Shown here in pieces: positions 16,923 through 25,239 of a stretch of DNA of 64,000 nucleotides. Below the pieces are notes generated by a model, which saw only the letters and a program-made list of their open reading frames with translations, made no database searches and was not told the DNA's origin. The translations under genes and the position numbers were made by a program. The DNA is taken from NCBI GenBank assembly GCA_016926985.1, contig JAFGNO010000093.1, forward strand, positions 9,790 to 73,789. The letters are read 5' to 3'. Within the stretch, counting starts at the first letter, position 1. Every line of letters starts with the position of its first letter. Source of the DNA: Anaerolineae bacterium. Lineage in GTDB: Bacteria > Chloroflexota > Anaerolineae > Aggregatilineales > UBA3940.

Positions 16923-17241
16923 CGAAGCACCCTCCCTCCGCCTCGTACTCGACTATCTCCTCAAGCCGAAGATCCCTGACTGCTTCGAGCTCCTGCTCGT
17001 AGAGATCCTGCAGGCTGAGATGGTCGTGGTTGTCCGGAACCGAAAGGTCCTGCAGCACAGCCTTTGCCTCGGCAACCTGCATCGCTGCAAAGGCCAGATC
17101 TCCGATTGGAAGGACCTTGTAGGATGCTTGCAGGTAGGCGATGTGATCCTTGACATCTGCGATGGTCTGCAGATCGAGGAAGTACGCCTTCGCTTCGTCT
17201 TCCAGCGCAGCGATCTCCTCCACAGCATGGTCTGACTTCAT
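16915..17241 (-). CDS. Acidic helical phage protein
   Basis: 108 residues from the ATG at 17241 with GGGAGG nine bases upstream (frame opens at 17262). Very acidic, helical, no membrane part. Shares EEIAALEDEAKAYF-type sequence with the short gene it overlaps downstream. No family recognised. First gene of the leftward early block on this side. Confidence 0.7.
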   Translation of the reverse strand: MKSDHAVEEIAALEDEAKAYFLDLQTIADVKDHIAYLQASYKVLPIGDLAFAAMQVAEAKAVLQDLSVPDNHDHLSLQDLYEQELEAVRDLRLEEIVEYEAEGGCFDD

Positions 17242-17740
17242 GGGTAGCACCTCCCAGTGCACAGGATTTGCTGACCCAGGGGTCGTCAGGCACCCACACC
17301 CTCACGCGGAGTGAGCAAACAAGCTCGATAGACGCTGTGCATGCGCAGGAGGACCAGCGCAGTTTCAAAAGGGCGGTGCAGGAGCCGCCGCGAACCCGAC
17401 CCTCCCCCCGCCCTCCCCCCGTCATGAAAGCTGCCCTGTGTGACGCGGGAGATCAAGAGAGACGGGTGTACCGTTCACTTCATTCAAATCATAGAAGCGC
17501 GGTCTAACCCCCTCCCCTCGACAGATTGAAAACCATCTGTACGTTTGTCAACGCCGGACCGGGAAGTGCCGACAGCCTGAGACGGAACAAAATGCAGGGA
17601 GGAAGAAGAAACAGGGCTGGCGCCCCACCCCTCCGGGCAGGGTTCCTGGGAGGGACATCCGGCACAAATACCTGGCATATCATCTGAATACCAGGCTGAC
17701 TGGCCTGTTTTACGTGAGAGCTAGGAGAAGAAATGGGGGA
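17242..17740. other. Gap, no gene seen; likely early promoter region
   Basis: About 500 bases. A 64-codon minus frame (17484-17678) is Ser/Gly/Cys-rich and without ribosome site, so not called. The region should hold the promoter for the leftward early genes; I found no convincing hexamer pair. No palindrome copy. Confidence 0.4.
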
Positions 17741-17770
17741 ACAACAAAGCTGCCCGTGATGGGCAGCTTC
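17741..17770 (-). terminator. Terminator of the LysM gene
   Basis: Nine-base perfect stem (17747-17755 with 17761-17769), five-base loop, then TGTTGTT on the minus strand. Confidence 0.7.
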
Positions 17771-17793
17771 TGTTTCATTGAACCTTGAAAAGC

Positions 17794-18012
17794 TCAGTCC
17801 AGTTTGGGAATTCTCAATTTCTGGCCGGGTTGAAGGGCATTGGGATTATCGCCGATAACCGCTTTGTTGGCGTTGTAAATCTTCATCCACTTTTCGCGGT
17901 CGCCTGACTTGTAATACTCTAGAGCGATAGCACTCAAAGTGTCTCCCTTCTTGACTGTGTAAGTACCCAGGAAGGCGGCGCCTTTCTTATCCTCGTGCTC
18001 AATTATAGGCAT
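17794..18012 (-). CDS. Single LysM-domain protein
   Basis: 72 residues, nearly all one LysM peptidoglycan-binding domain (YTVKKGDTLSAIALEYYKSG ... IYNANKAVIGDNPNALQPGQ ... LRIPKL). There is no signal peptide or catalytic domain, so it may sit on the virion or act together with another protein; small LysM proteins also occur in tail assembly of other phages. Start ATG behind AAAGGAGAAGG. It is transcribed away from the holin gene and ends in its own terminator. Confidence 0.88.
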   Translation of the reverse strand: MPIIEHEDKKGAAFLGTYTVKKGDTLSAIALEYYKSGDREKWMKIYNANKAVIGDNPNALQPGQKLRIPKLD

Positions 18013-18485
18013 GATCCTTCTCCTTTCATGCGGCCAATCTATTCCACGAACCGTATCTACGATTACCCCGATTATACATCACCGATATGGTCAGGGAAAA
18101 ACCCTGGAAGAAAGGCTTCTTTTTGAACTTTCTGCGTCCGGTTTTAATGAGTTGGAAGTCAAGCTGCAAACTCATTGTCCATGGATCAAAAGTGGCATTC
18201 AGTAGTACCTTGGTACTGTTGAGGGCCTTTTAATTTGCAGGCATTTTTTGAAAACGGTACCCTTAAAAAGGCGTCCTATTCACCCACACAGGACTGTTCT
18301 CCGCAGCCAGGACGCCTCTCTCCAAATCTCTCCTGATCATAGACAAGATTCTTAAGGCACCTTGGTCAAACCTGATCAGGTGTGCGATCCACAGCACGCT
18401 CCCCCTCATCAGCGTGTCCGTTCTGCTTCTCCCGGAAGGAATACCCGAAGAATGGTTTAGTTGTGCTCCATATTTTCCTTTATTG
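18013..18485. other. Divergent intergenic region with long-range stem
   Basis: About 470 bases between the leftward LysM gene and the rightward late genes. AGGCGTCC near 18269 and GGACGCCT near 18312 are complementary, and on the minus strand the hairpin is followed by TTTTTAA, a terminator-like arrangement. A 48-codon minus frame (18263-18409, MRGSVLWIAHLIRF...) lies over it but lacks a ribosome site. Confidence 0.4.
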
Positions 18486-18514
18486 TTGCACATACAGAAC
18501 ATTTGTGCTATACT
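18486..18514 (+). promoter_or_regulatory. Promoter for holin/terminase genes
   Basis: TTGCAC (18486-18491), 17-base spacer, TATACT (18509-18514). Initiation would be about 55 bases before the holin ATG. Start of the rightward genes. Confidence 0.7.
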
Positions 18515-18575
18515 CCCCGTGTTGGTGCCCCCTGCACCGGATGATCCCCACGCTAATCAATCGAGAGGAGTTGCC

Positions 18576-18932
18576 ATGTTGGATCTGTTAACACAGGAAG
18601 TTGTGCATGCCTTGGGGTTATTGCTCGCCGGATTAATGGCCTCTGCATTTGTGATGCTGGTGAAATCCATCAACACCTATCTGCACACGCACGTCTCGGG
18701 AGAAAACCTGACCTTTCTCAAAGGAATGGCGTCCACCATTGTGCGCTACGTGGAGCAGTCGGATGCATTCCACCAGGTGAAGCTGCAGGGCAGCGAGAAG
18801 AAGCAGAAAGCCCTGATGCTGTTCTCCGAATACTGTACAGAAAATGCTATCCCCCTGGACTATGACTTCATGGACCGGTTGATTGAAGAGGCGGTCAACC
18901 TCATGAATGGCATGGTGCAGAGCGAACGATGA
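18576..18932 (+). CDS. LLH-type phage holin
   Basis: 118 residues. One N-terminal transmembrane helix (about residues 8-30, HALGLLLAGLMASAFVMLV), then a charged helical part with KGMASTIVRYVEQSDAF and the EYCTENAIPLDYDFMDRLIEEAV end, the layout of the Lactobacillus LL-H holin family. It would form the membrane lesion that releases the endolysin. The start at 18576 is set by GAGAGGAG seven bases upstream. Its stop overlaps the next ATG by four bases. Unusual in being far from the endolysin (53.8 kb). Confidence 0.8.
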   Translation: MLDLLTQEVVHALGLLLAGLMASAFVMLVKSINTYLHTHVSGENLTFLKGMASTIVRYVEQSDAFHQVKLQGSEKKQKALMLFSEYCTENAIPLDYDFMDRLIEEAVNLMNGMVQSER

Positions 18933-19426
18933 ACCTCGCCGGAAATTGGCCGTACCTCGAAAAAGTAGCCGAGGTACGGCTATCCCGTAACAAGACCCCG
19001 GACCACGTGTTCCGGTACGGGCCGGACATCGAAGTCATGGGAGCAGCAGGGGAAGTCATCGCCCGGAGGGTGTTGGGGCTGCCGGAACAACTCCACACCG
19101 GATGGGACGGGGGCAGTGATTTGACCTGGCGGAACTGGCGGGTGGATATCAAAACCACCAAATTGACACCTCGCCTGGAGTACCGCTATTTACAGTGGCG
19201 CGAAAGCAAGCCGCTGAAGGCAGATCTTGTCCTGATGATTGCGGTTGATTTGCAGGAGAAAAAGGGTGTGCCGGTTGGATGGGCCTGGAAGCAGGAAATG
19301 CTGGCGGCGCCCGTCAATCAGGAACGCTATCAGCCCTGCCACGAAATTCCCGTCCCGGATCTGCATCCGATCTGGATGCTGGAGACCATCCCGTGGAAGA
19401 AATGCAGCACGCTGCGAAATAGTTGA
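18929..19426 (+). CDS. PD-(D/E)XK-like nuclease, phage
   Basis: 165 residues. GGSDLTWRNWRVDIKTTKL shows Asp, spacer, Asp-x-Lys, a PD-(D/E)XK core with Asp in place of Glu, preceded by the helix GAAGEVIARRVLGL. This is the arrangement of small resolvase or VRR-like nucleases. Placed between holin and HNH/terminase, it may act in DNA maturation before packaging (inference). It is coupled to the holin by an ATGA overlap. Confidence 0.65.
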   Translation: MNLAGNWPYLEKVAEVRLSRNKTPDHVFRYGPDIEVMGAAGEVIARRVLGLPEQLHTGWDGGSDLTWRNWRVDIKTTKLTPRLEYRYLQWRESKPLKADLVLMIAVDLQEKKGVPVGWAWKQEMLAAPVNQERYQPCHEIPVPDLHPIWMLETIPWKKCSTLRNS

Positions 19427-19517
19427 ATAGTACGATCCCCGTCCGGCGCTGCGGCCCGGCGTCCGGGAGAAGTCCTGTACCCACTGGACGGGCCCATTGG
19501 GGATGATGATCAAAAAG

Positions 19518-19590
19518 GCGCAGGCGCGCCACGGGGGCTCACCCTTTCCCCCCAGAACGGCCTCATCGGGGCAGCCTGCGCTGGTTTTTT
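19518..19590 (+). terminator. Long-loop terminator
   Basis: GCGCAGGC (19518-19525) pairs with GCCTGCGC (19574-19581), then TGGTTTTTT. The loop of 48 bases can fold further. It would trim transcripts between the nuclease and HNH genes. Confidence 0.6.
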
Positions 19591-19602
19591 CCGGAGGTTG
19601 TC

Positions 19603-19698
19603 ATGCAGAAGCGGAATGAACAGGACGATATCTTCACCGGTGCCATGATCATGCTGTTCATCCTGTACCTGATGGCCCGTATCGCTGCAGGGAACTGA
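19603..19698 (+). CDS. 31-residue single-helix membrane peptide
   Basis: Short frame with GGAGG five bases before ATG; a polar start (QKRNEQDDIF) and one transmembrane helix (AMIMLFILYLMARIAA). It could be a lysis accessory or antiholin-like peptide. The next gene's ribosome site GAGGAGG begins within its stop codon. Confidence 0.55.
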   Translation: MQKRNEQDDIFTGAMIMLFILYLMARIAAGN

Positions 19699-19709
19699 GG
19701 AGGACCATC

Positions 19710-20228
19710 ATGAAGCCTGTCCCCAAACCGGAACCTTCCTCCCGCGGACACGGTTCGCAGAGAAACCGCTCGATCGTGGATGCAGCGCGGGAACGCGATG
19801 GTGTGTGCCTGGTTGGATTGTGGAGCCAGGATGGATGTGTCCCTGGCGTGGATGTAGCCCATATCCGGGGCTGGGGCGCCCACCGCTCCTCAGCAGACGT
19901 GTTGGAAAATGTGATCTGCCTGTGCCGCAAGCATCATCAGCTGCATGAAAACGGCGCCATCCCGGATATCACCCTGCAGGGCATCCTGTATCACTACTAC
20001 GGCTATGGACCGGAACCGGATGTCGTACAAGCCCTGGACTGGATCAGGGAATTCGCCCAGTCCTACGGCCTGCAGGCAACCTTCCGCCTGACCGATGCCT
20101 TGATCACCGTGCGGTACGCCGGGTTGTTTTCCAATCTCACACAGGACATCTCCTGGCCGGTCCTGGAACGGCGCACCATGCTGACAACCACTGTGGATGA
20201 TTTTCTGTATTCCAAGACCAGGAAGTAG
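19710..20228 (+). CDS. HNH endonuclease
   Basis: 172 residues. HNH core: cysteines CLVGL...C, then DVAHIRGWGAHRSS, LENVICLCRKHHQLHENG, with both metal-binding histidines. HNH proteins encoded just before the large terminase subunit are required for DNA cutting and packaging in several cos phages such as HK97, and the position here is the same. GGAGG eight bases before ATG. The stop TAG is followed directly by palindrome site 7. Confidence 0.88.
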   Translation: MKPVPKPEPSSRGHGSQRNRSIVDAARERDGVCLVGLWSQDGCVPGVDVAHIRGWGAHRSSADVLENVICLCRKHHQLHENGAIPDITLQGILYHYYGYGPEPDVVQALDWIREFAQSYGLQATFRLTDALITVRYAGLFSNLTQDISWPVLERRTMLTTTVDDFLYSKTRK

Positions 20229-20244
20229 TTTTCGACGTCGAAAT
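20229..20244. promoter_or_regulatory. Dispersed palindrome, site 7
   Basis: TTTTCGACGTCGAAAT, one mismatch. Begins at the base after the HNH stop codon and ends 11 bases before the terminase ATG. Confidence 0.92.
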
Positions 20245-20255
20245 CCGGAGATCCC

Positions 20256-21758
20256 ATGCCCATTCTGACCGAAGCTGACCAGACCCTGCTGCCGCTGGCA
20301 CTCAGAGAAAACAAAGGCTGTGTCACTGCGTCGGAATGGTATTTCGGGCAGACGCCGATGCCGCTGCAGTATGCCTTTCACCAGATCCTGGTCCCGAACG
20401 TCACCTACCTGGCCGGCATCGCCGCCGGAAAAACCACCGCCGTGGCTCAATCCTACACCCTGGACTGCATCAGCATCCCGCATTTCAAGGCCCTCAACAC
20501 CTCCGTTACCTCCACGCAGGCGGAGCTGGTGTTTGAAATGATCAACGGCTGGATTGAGACCAACGACCACCTTGCCCACCTGGTAGAAGACATCAGCCTG
20601 CGCCCCTACCCGGTCATCCTCTTCAAGAACTATTCCGAATACCACTTCCGTACCGCTGGAAAGGATGCACGCTTTATACGCGGCCAGGAATATGACCGCA
20701 TCAATTACGACGAAGCCGGACTGGATTACGCCGGGGTGTCTCTGCAGACCCTGCGCGGCCGGTTGCGCGGCAAGCGCCCGGACGGGAACACCCGCATGGC
20801 ACGCATGGACGTGACCACCTCCCCGACCGACGCCCCCTGGCTGGAGCAGCGCTTCAACCGCGGCGTCAAAGACCATCCCACGGCTGCCCTGGAGATGTAC
20901 CGGTCCATCCGGGCGACCATCTATGACAACACGCACCTCACACCGCAGCAGGTTGCCCTGATGGAGGCGGACTATACCGATGAGATGATCGACGTGGAGC
21001 TGCGCGGATTATTCCCCAAATACGGCCTGACCATGTTCCCGCGGGAGCATATCGATGCCTGTACCGACATGGAACTGAACGACCTCATGACCGAAGCCAT
21101 CCGGCCAGAGACCGGCAAACCCCAATCCGGCTACCGGTACATCGAACACCCGCGCTACGGGATCACGCATTTCGAACTCCCGGCGGAAAAACAGGGACGT
21201 TATATCCTGGCCGGTGATCCCGGCATGGGGGACCCGCCCAAACGTAACGCACCGGTTGTATTGGTGGCCCGGATCGACCGGGAACCGTGGGACATTGTGT
21301 ATTTTGACTGGGTGTATGGGCGCGGGTCGTATAAGCCCTTCCTGAATTCCTTCAAGTATGCTATCGAAAAGTACCAGCCTGTGCTCCGGGGACTGGATGC
21401 CACCGGCACGCAGCGGGCCATTGAGGAACTGGCCTTTGAAAGTGAAGGCATCGTCGTGGAGGGGTTGAATTTTCAACGGGACAAGGACGCCATGATCAAT
21501 GCGCTGTCTCTATGCATCACCGGGCACCGCTTCCGCTGGCCGGTGATCCGTGGCCTGATCAATCAGATGCGCACCTACAAACGGGAAGAAGACAAGAAGC
21601 TGGCCCAGGATATTGTGATGACCCTGGCCGAGATTGCGTTCCTGGCCCGCTGGCTCCCGGAGGAGATGGGGGCAGACGTTGCCTACACCCGCGCCGGTGC
21701 CTTTCGTAACCGCAAGCAGCGCACCACCATGGGCCGGCGGGGAAGGACGAGGAGGTAG
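20256..21758 (+). CDS. terL: Phage terminase large subunit
   Basis: Packaging motor, 500 residues. ATPase part: Walker A GIAAGKT at 54-60, Walker B INYDEAGLD at about 149-157. Nuclease part: AGDPGMGD near residue 323 supplies the first Asp of the RNase H-like fold, and GLDATGTQRA follows near 390. No small subunit is recognised beside it; the 18929 protein has nuclease features instead. RBS GGAG precedes the ATG. The gene leads into the zinc-ribbon protein, after which the late operon is interrupted by the cargo island before the portal gene. Confidence 0.93.
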   Translation: MPILTEADQTLLPLALRENKGCVTASEWYFGQTPMPLQYAFHQILVPNVTYLAGIAAGKTTAVAQSYTLDCISIPHFKALNTSVTSTQAELVFEMINGWIETNDHLAHLVEDISLRPYPVILFKNYSEYHFRTAGKDARFIRGQEYDRINYDEAGLDYAGVSLQTLRGRLRGKRPDGNTRMARMDVTTSPTDAPWLEQRFNRGVKDHPTAALEMYRSIRATIYDNTHLTPQQVALMEADYTDEMIDVELRGLFPKYGLTMFPREHIDACTDMELNDLMTEAIRPETGKPQSGYRYIEHPRYGITHFELPAEKQGRYILAGDPGMGDPPKRNAPVVLVARIDREPWDIVYFDWVYGRGSYKPFLNSFKYAIEKYQPVLRGLDATGTQRAIEELAFESEGIVVEGLNFQRDKDAMINALSLCITGHRFRWPVIRGLINQMRTYKREEDKKLAQDIVMTLAEIAFLARWLPEEMGADVAYTRAGAFRNRKQRTTMGRRGRTRR

Positions 21759-21760
21759 GG

Positions 21761-22024
21761 ATGCCGGTGTACACCTATGTCTGCCCGCAGTGCAGCCGGG
21801 TTTTCGATGTCGAAAAGTCGATGACGGCGCCCCACCCTGTTCACTGTGAGGACTGCGGGTATCAAGGTCCGTTGATGCGACGCTTCAATCAACCTTCAAT
21901 CAAGTACAGATGTTCAGGCTTCTACACCACAGACAAGAAACTGGACACGTTCGTTCCTGGCTATGACGGGCCGGATGAAGTGACGTTGATGGAGATGGGG
22001 GAGGATGTGCCTGGGGAGGGGTGA
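21761..22024 (+). CDS. FmdB-type zinc-ribbon protein
   Basis: 87 residues. YTYVCPQCSRVFDV and HCEDCGYQGP form a four-cysteine zinc ribbon like the FmdB family seen next to phage terminases. The C-terminal 23 residues (from GYDGPDEVTLMEMG on) are encoded again at 23211-23282 without the rest of the gene. A palindrome at 21801 overlaps the ribbon and codes FDVEK. RBS overlap with terL end (GGAAGGACGAGGAGG). Possibly a DNA-binding helper in packaging. Confidence 0.78.
   Translation: MPVYTYVCPQCSRVFDVEKSMTAPHPVHCEDCGYQGPLMRRFNQPSIKYRCSGFYTTDKKLDTFVPGYDGPDEVTLMEMGEDVPGEG
21801..21816. promoter_or_regulatory. Dispersed palindrome, site 8 (intragenic)
   Basis: TTTTCGATGTCGAAAA, one mismatch. Inside the zinc-ribbon gene, 40 bases after its start. 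Last copy before the cargo island. Confidence 0.88.
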
Positions 22025-22027
22025 GGA
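21956..22027 (+). repeat. 72-bp direct repeat, copy A
   Basis: 3' end of the zinc-ribbon gene plus GAGGA after its stop. 69 of 72 bases equal copy B at 23211-23282. The two copies bracket the lipoprotein gene and an IS3 remnant. Confidence 0.95.
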
Positions 22028-22193
22028 GACGCTGAAACGCGATAATAATCCCTAAATGAAAAAATTCTTCAGCTGATTTATGAACTGGATCACTAAATCG
22101 TTGTTCAATGGAGCGAACCATGCTAGGATCGAGTGTGTCTTCACGGCAGTTCTACCGCGATGGCTAATAATTACGGTGTCTAGTTTACTAATT

Positions 22194-22961
22194 ATGGATC
22201 ACATACCTAATAACCAAAGAGTAACCCAAAGAAACTTTCTACAACTCTTTTTTGGATCTATTTGGGGTATTATCCTATCGTCATGTAATTTTCGTATAAG
22301 CACTCTAACACCTACTATTCAAAACACCAAGACACCCGCTCCTGAACCATCCAGCCCCCCCTCCCCCAGGAATACCTCAACGCCTACCAAGACCCCATCT
22401 CAAACCCCTACACACACTACAATACCTACTCAGGATTACTGCAAAACCGAGGTTGTTAATGATCTGAATCGGCTTGTCTCCACATTATCAGATCAAAACA
22501 TCTTGTATCAAAACGAAAAAGGAGATCATCCATATTCTGATGGAACACTATACATAAATGTTGGGGATTGGGAAGTAGAGATCAATAATCAAATATTGGA
22601 ATATATCGAGCAGTGCGATTTAGAGTTAGCCCTTCTTGAAGAAATCGTAAATGAGTTCAGGCTCTTTGAAATTACCAATCGTGATGGTGACTTGATTCTC
22701 AACACCCGATCCGCTCCCATATCGGGTCCAAACCAGGGAGAAGGTGAATATTCGATCGCTTTCACGGGAGGAATTGGCAGGGTATTTTATCTGGCTGTCT
22801 TAGTTCAAAGAGAATGGATACCTGTTGAGAATTCTGAGATCGCTTTTGGATTTCTGATCGCAAAACCAACCAACAACCCTGACGAAGGCGATGCTGGGGG
22901 AAGTGGCAGCACAAGCGACACTAACAATACTAGTAGTTGGAGTTCCACGAGCGATCAGTAG
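22194..22961 (+). CDS. Lipoprotein with Thr/Pro linker
   Basis: 255 residues from the ATG at 22194, chosen because a signal peptide follows: polar start, then LQLFFGSIWGIILSSC, with Cys as lipid site. The frame opens at 22080, where the extra 38 residues would spoil the signal. Residues 50-85 are a Thr/Pro/Ser linker, like the host lipoprotein at 410. The rest has no family I know and ends in a Ser/Thr-rich tail. AT-rich. It looks host-derived and lies inside the phage between the two 72-bp repeats, so it could alter the surface of the lysogen (inference). Confidence 0.75.
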   Translation: MDHIPNNQRVTQRNFLQLFFGSIWGIILSSCNFRISTLTPTIQNTKTPAPEPSSPPSPRNTSTPTKTPSQTPTHTTIPTQDYCKTEVVNDLNRLVSTLSDQNILYQNEKGDHPYSDGTLYINVGDWEVEINNQILEYIEQCDLELALLEEIVNEFRLFEITNRDGDLILNTRSAPISGPNQGEGEYSIAFTGGIGRVFYLAVLVQREWIPVENSEIAFGFLIAKPTNNPDEGDAGGSGSTSDTNNTSSWSSTSDQ

Positions 22962-22962
22962 T

Positions 22963-23207
22963 GGACCCATATAGTTGGACACTTATTGAGGCATCCTTAT
23001 GGGGATGCATTATACTGAGTAATAAGCGAAAATTCAGAATACCGTGGATTTTAAGCATACCTCCTGTTGCCTAATCATGAGCGTCCCCATCAGGCATTGG
23101 ATTATAAAACACTGGCAGAAATTTATTTCTGTGTTGACGGGGGATCTAATGTTGGGTTCCCCCTAAACCTTTATGGAGCACATAAAGTCCAGCTAGTTCG
23201 GGTTGCC
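22963..23207. mobile_element. Internally deleted IS3-family remnant
   Basis: The left edge reads TGGACCCATATAGTTGGACA and the right edge (about 23186-23207) is an imperfect inverted copy, as in IS3-family ends. Only the last part of the transposase is left between them. Total about 245 bases, so it cannot move by itself. Confidence 0.6.
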
Positions 23208-23279
23208 TCACCTGGCTATAACGGGCCGGATGAAGTGACGCTTATGGAGATGGGGGAGGATGTGCCTGGGGAGGGGTGA
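23067..23279 (+). pseudogene. IS3 transposase C-terminal fragment
   Basis: NHERPHQALDYKTLAEIYF is the closing motif of IS3-family OrfB integrases. No DDE catalytic core precedes it. The frame then runs through the right IS end into repeat copy B and ends at the same stop codon as the zinc-ribbon gene, a chance fusion. Confidence 0.8.
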
Positions 23280-23282
23280 GGA
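23211..23282 (+). repeat. 72-bp direct repeat, copy B
   Basis: Differs from copy A at three bases only (one near the start, two in the middle). It follows the IS remnant directly. The sequence after it is unrelated to that after copy A. Confidence 0.95.
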
Positions 23283-23366
23283 AACTGGGAGGCCAAGGTT
23301 TCCAGCGGCAATAGATTATGCCTATCGTAACCATCCGAATTGCCTTGCTGCATTAGTCTTTACCGT

Positions 23367-24941
23367 CTAATATCTTGCATTTGTAATTCTGGATAATGCT
23401 TTGTAGAAATCTTCCTCATCAATCATCAAGTTGGTAGTATCAATTTCTTCAATTTGTAGCAACGCAGAATTAAGATCAAAGCTTCTGCGAATGCAATTAT
23501 ATGCGCCTTCACGAGCAACGAAGGCGATATCGGCACCAGTAAGGCCAAGTAATTGATTGCTTAATTCCTCAATATGGATATTCGGTGAAAGAGGCATTCC
23601 TGATATGCACTTAGAAAAGATATCAAAGCAGCCCTTCTTGGTAGGTTTCTTTACCTCGATATGGTAATCAAACCTCCCTGGTCTCACCAATGCTTGGTCT
23701 AGTAACTCTGGACGATTGGTTGAGCCCAATACTCGAATATTCCCATAATTCTCAAGACCGTCCATTAATGATAGCAATTGATTAACAAAACGCGAATCTA
23801 ATCTAAGGTTTTCTTCACCTGATCGTTGTTGAGCAATGGAATCAATTTCATCAAAGAATATTATTGCTGGTTCCAATTCTTGAGCCTCTTCAAAAATCAT
23901 ACGAAGATTTTTCTCAGATTGCCCATGATACTTATTGAGTAGTTCAGGGCCTTTCACACCGATAAAGTGTGCATTAATTTCATTTGCAATTGCTTTGGCA
24001 ATCATAGTTTTGCCACACCCTGGAGGACCATAAAGCAATATCCCTTTATGAGGGATAATTTTCATGTATTCAAACAGGTTTGGCTGCTTCAACGGTAATT
24101 CAATTACTTCTCTAATTGTCCCGATGATCTCATCTAAACCACCGATATCCTCAAATGATACCTCTGGAATATCCCGTTTCCTCTTTTCGCGCAGCTCTGT
24201 TTCAAATGAAATTCTTCCAAATGAAATTTGTTGTGATCCATTGTCCACTTCTTCCTTTTTCGGTTGAATTCCTGTAATTTTCTCTTCAATTGTGTAGCCA
24301 TCGTCAATTTCTTGTCGCTTCAGCTCAAATTGCTCATCGGTATTCGGATCGATTTCATTCGGCAACTTAGACAAGATTATGTCTATATTATCTACATCAA
24401 AATACGGGCAAAATGAGAGTAACTTTGATCCTGCTTCATCAACTAGGATTTCCTTAATCTTCTCTTTATCGATTTGCCATTTCTCGTTGCTGAAACTGCC
24501 AAAGTCGTACCAAATCCTTCCATTGTACTGACGATAACCCCAAGAATTCGTGGGATGATGATATCTATTTATGGACACTAGATGTCTACATTGCCAGCCT
24601 TCCTTAATATCTTGATCAATGTAACAATACTTTGCTCCTAAGTAGTTCATCCCAGATGCACAGGACATAGTATTTTTTAAGTTCCGTATTTGATCTGACG
24701 AGGCAGTATTTCCATTTATGAGAATTTCCGTTCCTTTCCAATTTTGGATCATTTCATAGATAATTTGGAATATTTGATAATGCTCGACGAATTGGGTGCT
24801 ATCAAATTCAATTGAATTTGTCTTTGAGCTTTCAGTAAAAGTGTATGTATCAAATTTCTTACACATCCTAATAACTTTTGGATAATTTTGTGAACTTGAT
24901 TTTGAAAACCTAAGTGTAACTAGAAAATCTGATTTATCCAT
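23367..24941 (-). CDS. CDC48-like AAA+ ATPase with novel N-domain
   Basis: 524 residues. The C-terminal half is one AAA+ module of the CDC48/FtsH class: GPPGCGKT at 305-312, IIFFDEID at 360-367, and the second region of homology with STNRPELLDQALVRPGRFD carrying the arginine fingers near 410-430. The first 240 residues match nothing I know and probably select the target. There is no protease domain and no second ATPase ring. Such an unfoldase within a phage cargo island suggests a defence or remodelling role, which is inference. AT-rich codon use, unlike the flanking phage genes. Confidence 0.85.
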   Translation of the reverse strand: MDKSDFLVTLRFSKSSSQNYPKVIRMCKKFDTYTFTESSKTNSIEFDSTQFVEHYQIFQIIYEMIQNWKGTEILINGNTASSDQIRNLKNTMSCASGMNYLGAKYCYIDQDIKEGWQCRHLVSINRYHHPTNSWGYRQYNGRIWYDFGSFSNEKWQIDKEKIKEILVDEAGSKLLSFCPYFDVDNIDIILSKLPNEIDPNTDEQFELKRQEIDDGYTIEEKITGIQPKKEEVDNGSQQISFGRISFETELREKRKRDIPEVSFEDIGGLDEIIGTIREVIELPLKQPNLFEYMKIIPHKGILLYGPPGCGKTMIAKAIANEINAHFIGVKGPELLNKYHGQSEKNLRMIFEEAQELEPAIIFFDEIDSIAQQRSGEENLRLDSRFVNQLLSLMDGLENYGNIRVLGSTNRPELLDQALVRPGRFDYHIEVKKPTKKGCFDIFSKCISGMPLSPNIHIEELSNQLLGLTGADIAFVAREGAYNCIRRSFDLNSALLQIEEIDTTNLMIDEEDFYKALSRITNARY

Positions 24942-25239
24942 TTTCAGAACCTCGGAACCTAAGTAAGTTAAATAACTTTAGCTGAGACGCACGAGCTCAT
25001 CAACTCAAGTTTTTCAGATTGACACTTTAGCTCAATCAACTGTCAACCGCTGCAGATCCTCAACTACAATCTGAAAACATCATAGAGACGAGACTAATTG
25101 TATAGGTGCCGGAATTATTGCCAAACTCAGTTTCAGCAACAGGAATTCGACCCAATTTTTTAACCATCTCCTAAGTAACTCGTGCGGTCTGATCCTGATA
25201 GCCTTCTACCTAACTATAGGCAACGTTAGAGGAGCCTTT
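24942..25239. other. Intergenic, no gene seen
   Basis: 298 bases, AT-rich, no supported frame. It separates the AAA+ gene from the upstream HEPN-like gene, so the two may be transcribed separately. Confidence 0.45.

Noticed and set aside
17484..17678. 64-codon minus frame
   Set aside because: Ser/Gly/Cys-rich, no ribosome site, overlaps no operon.
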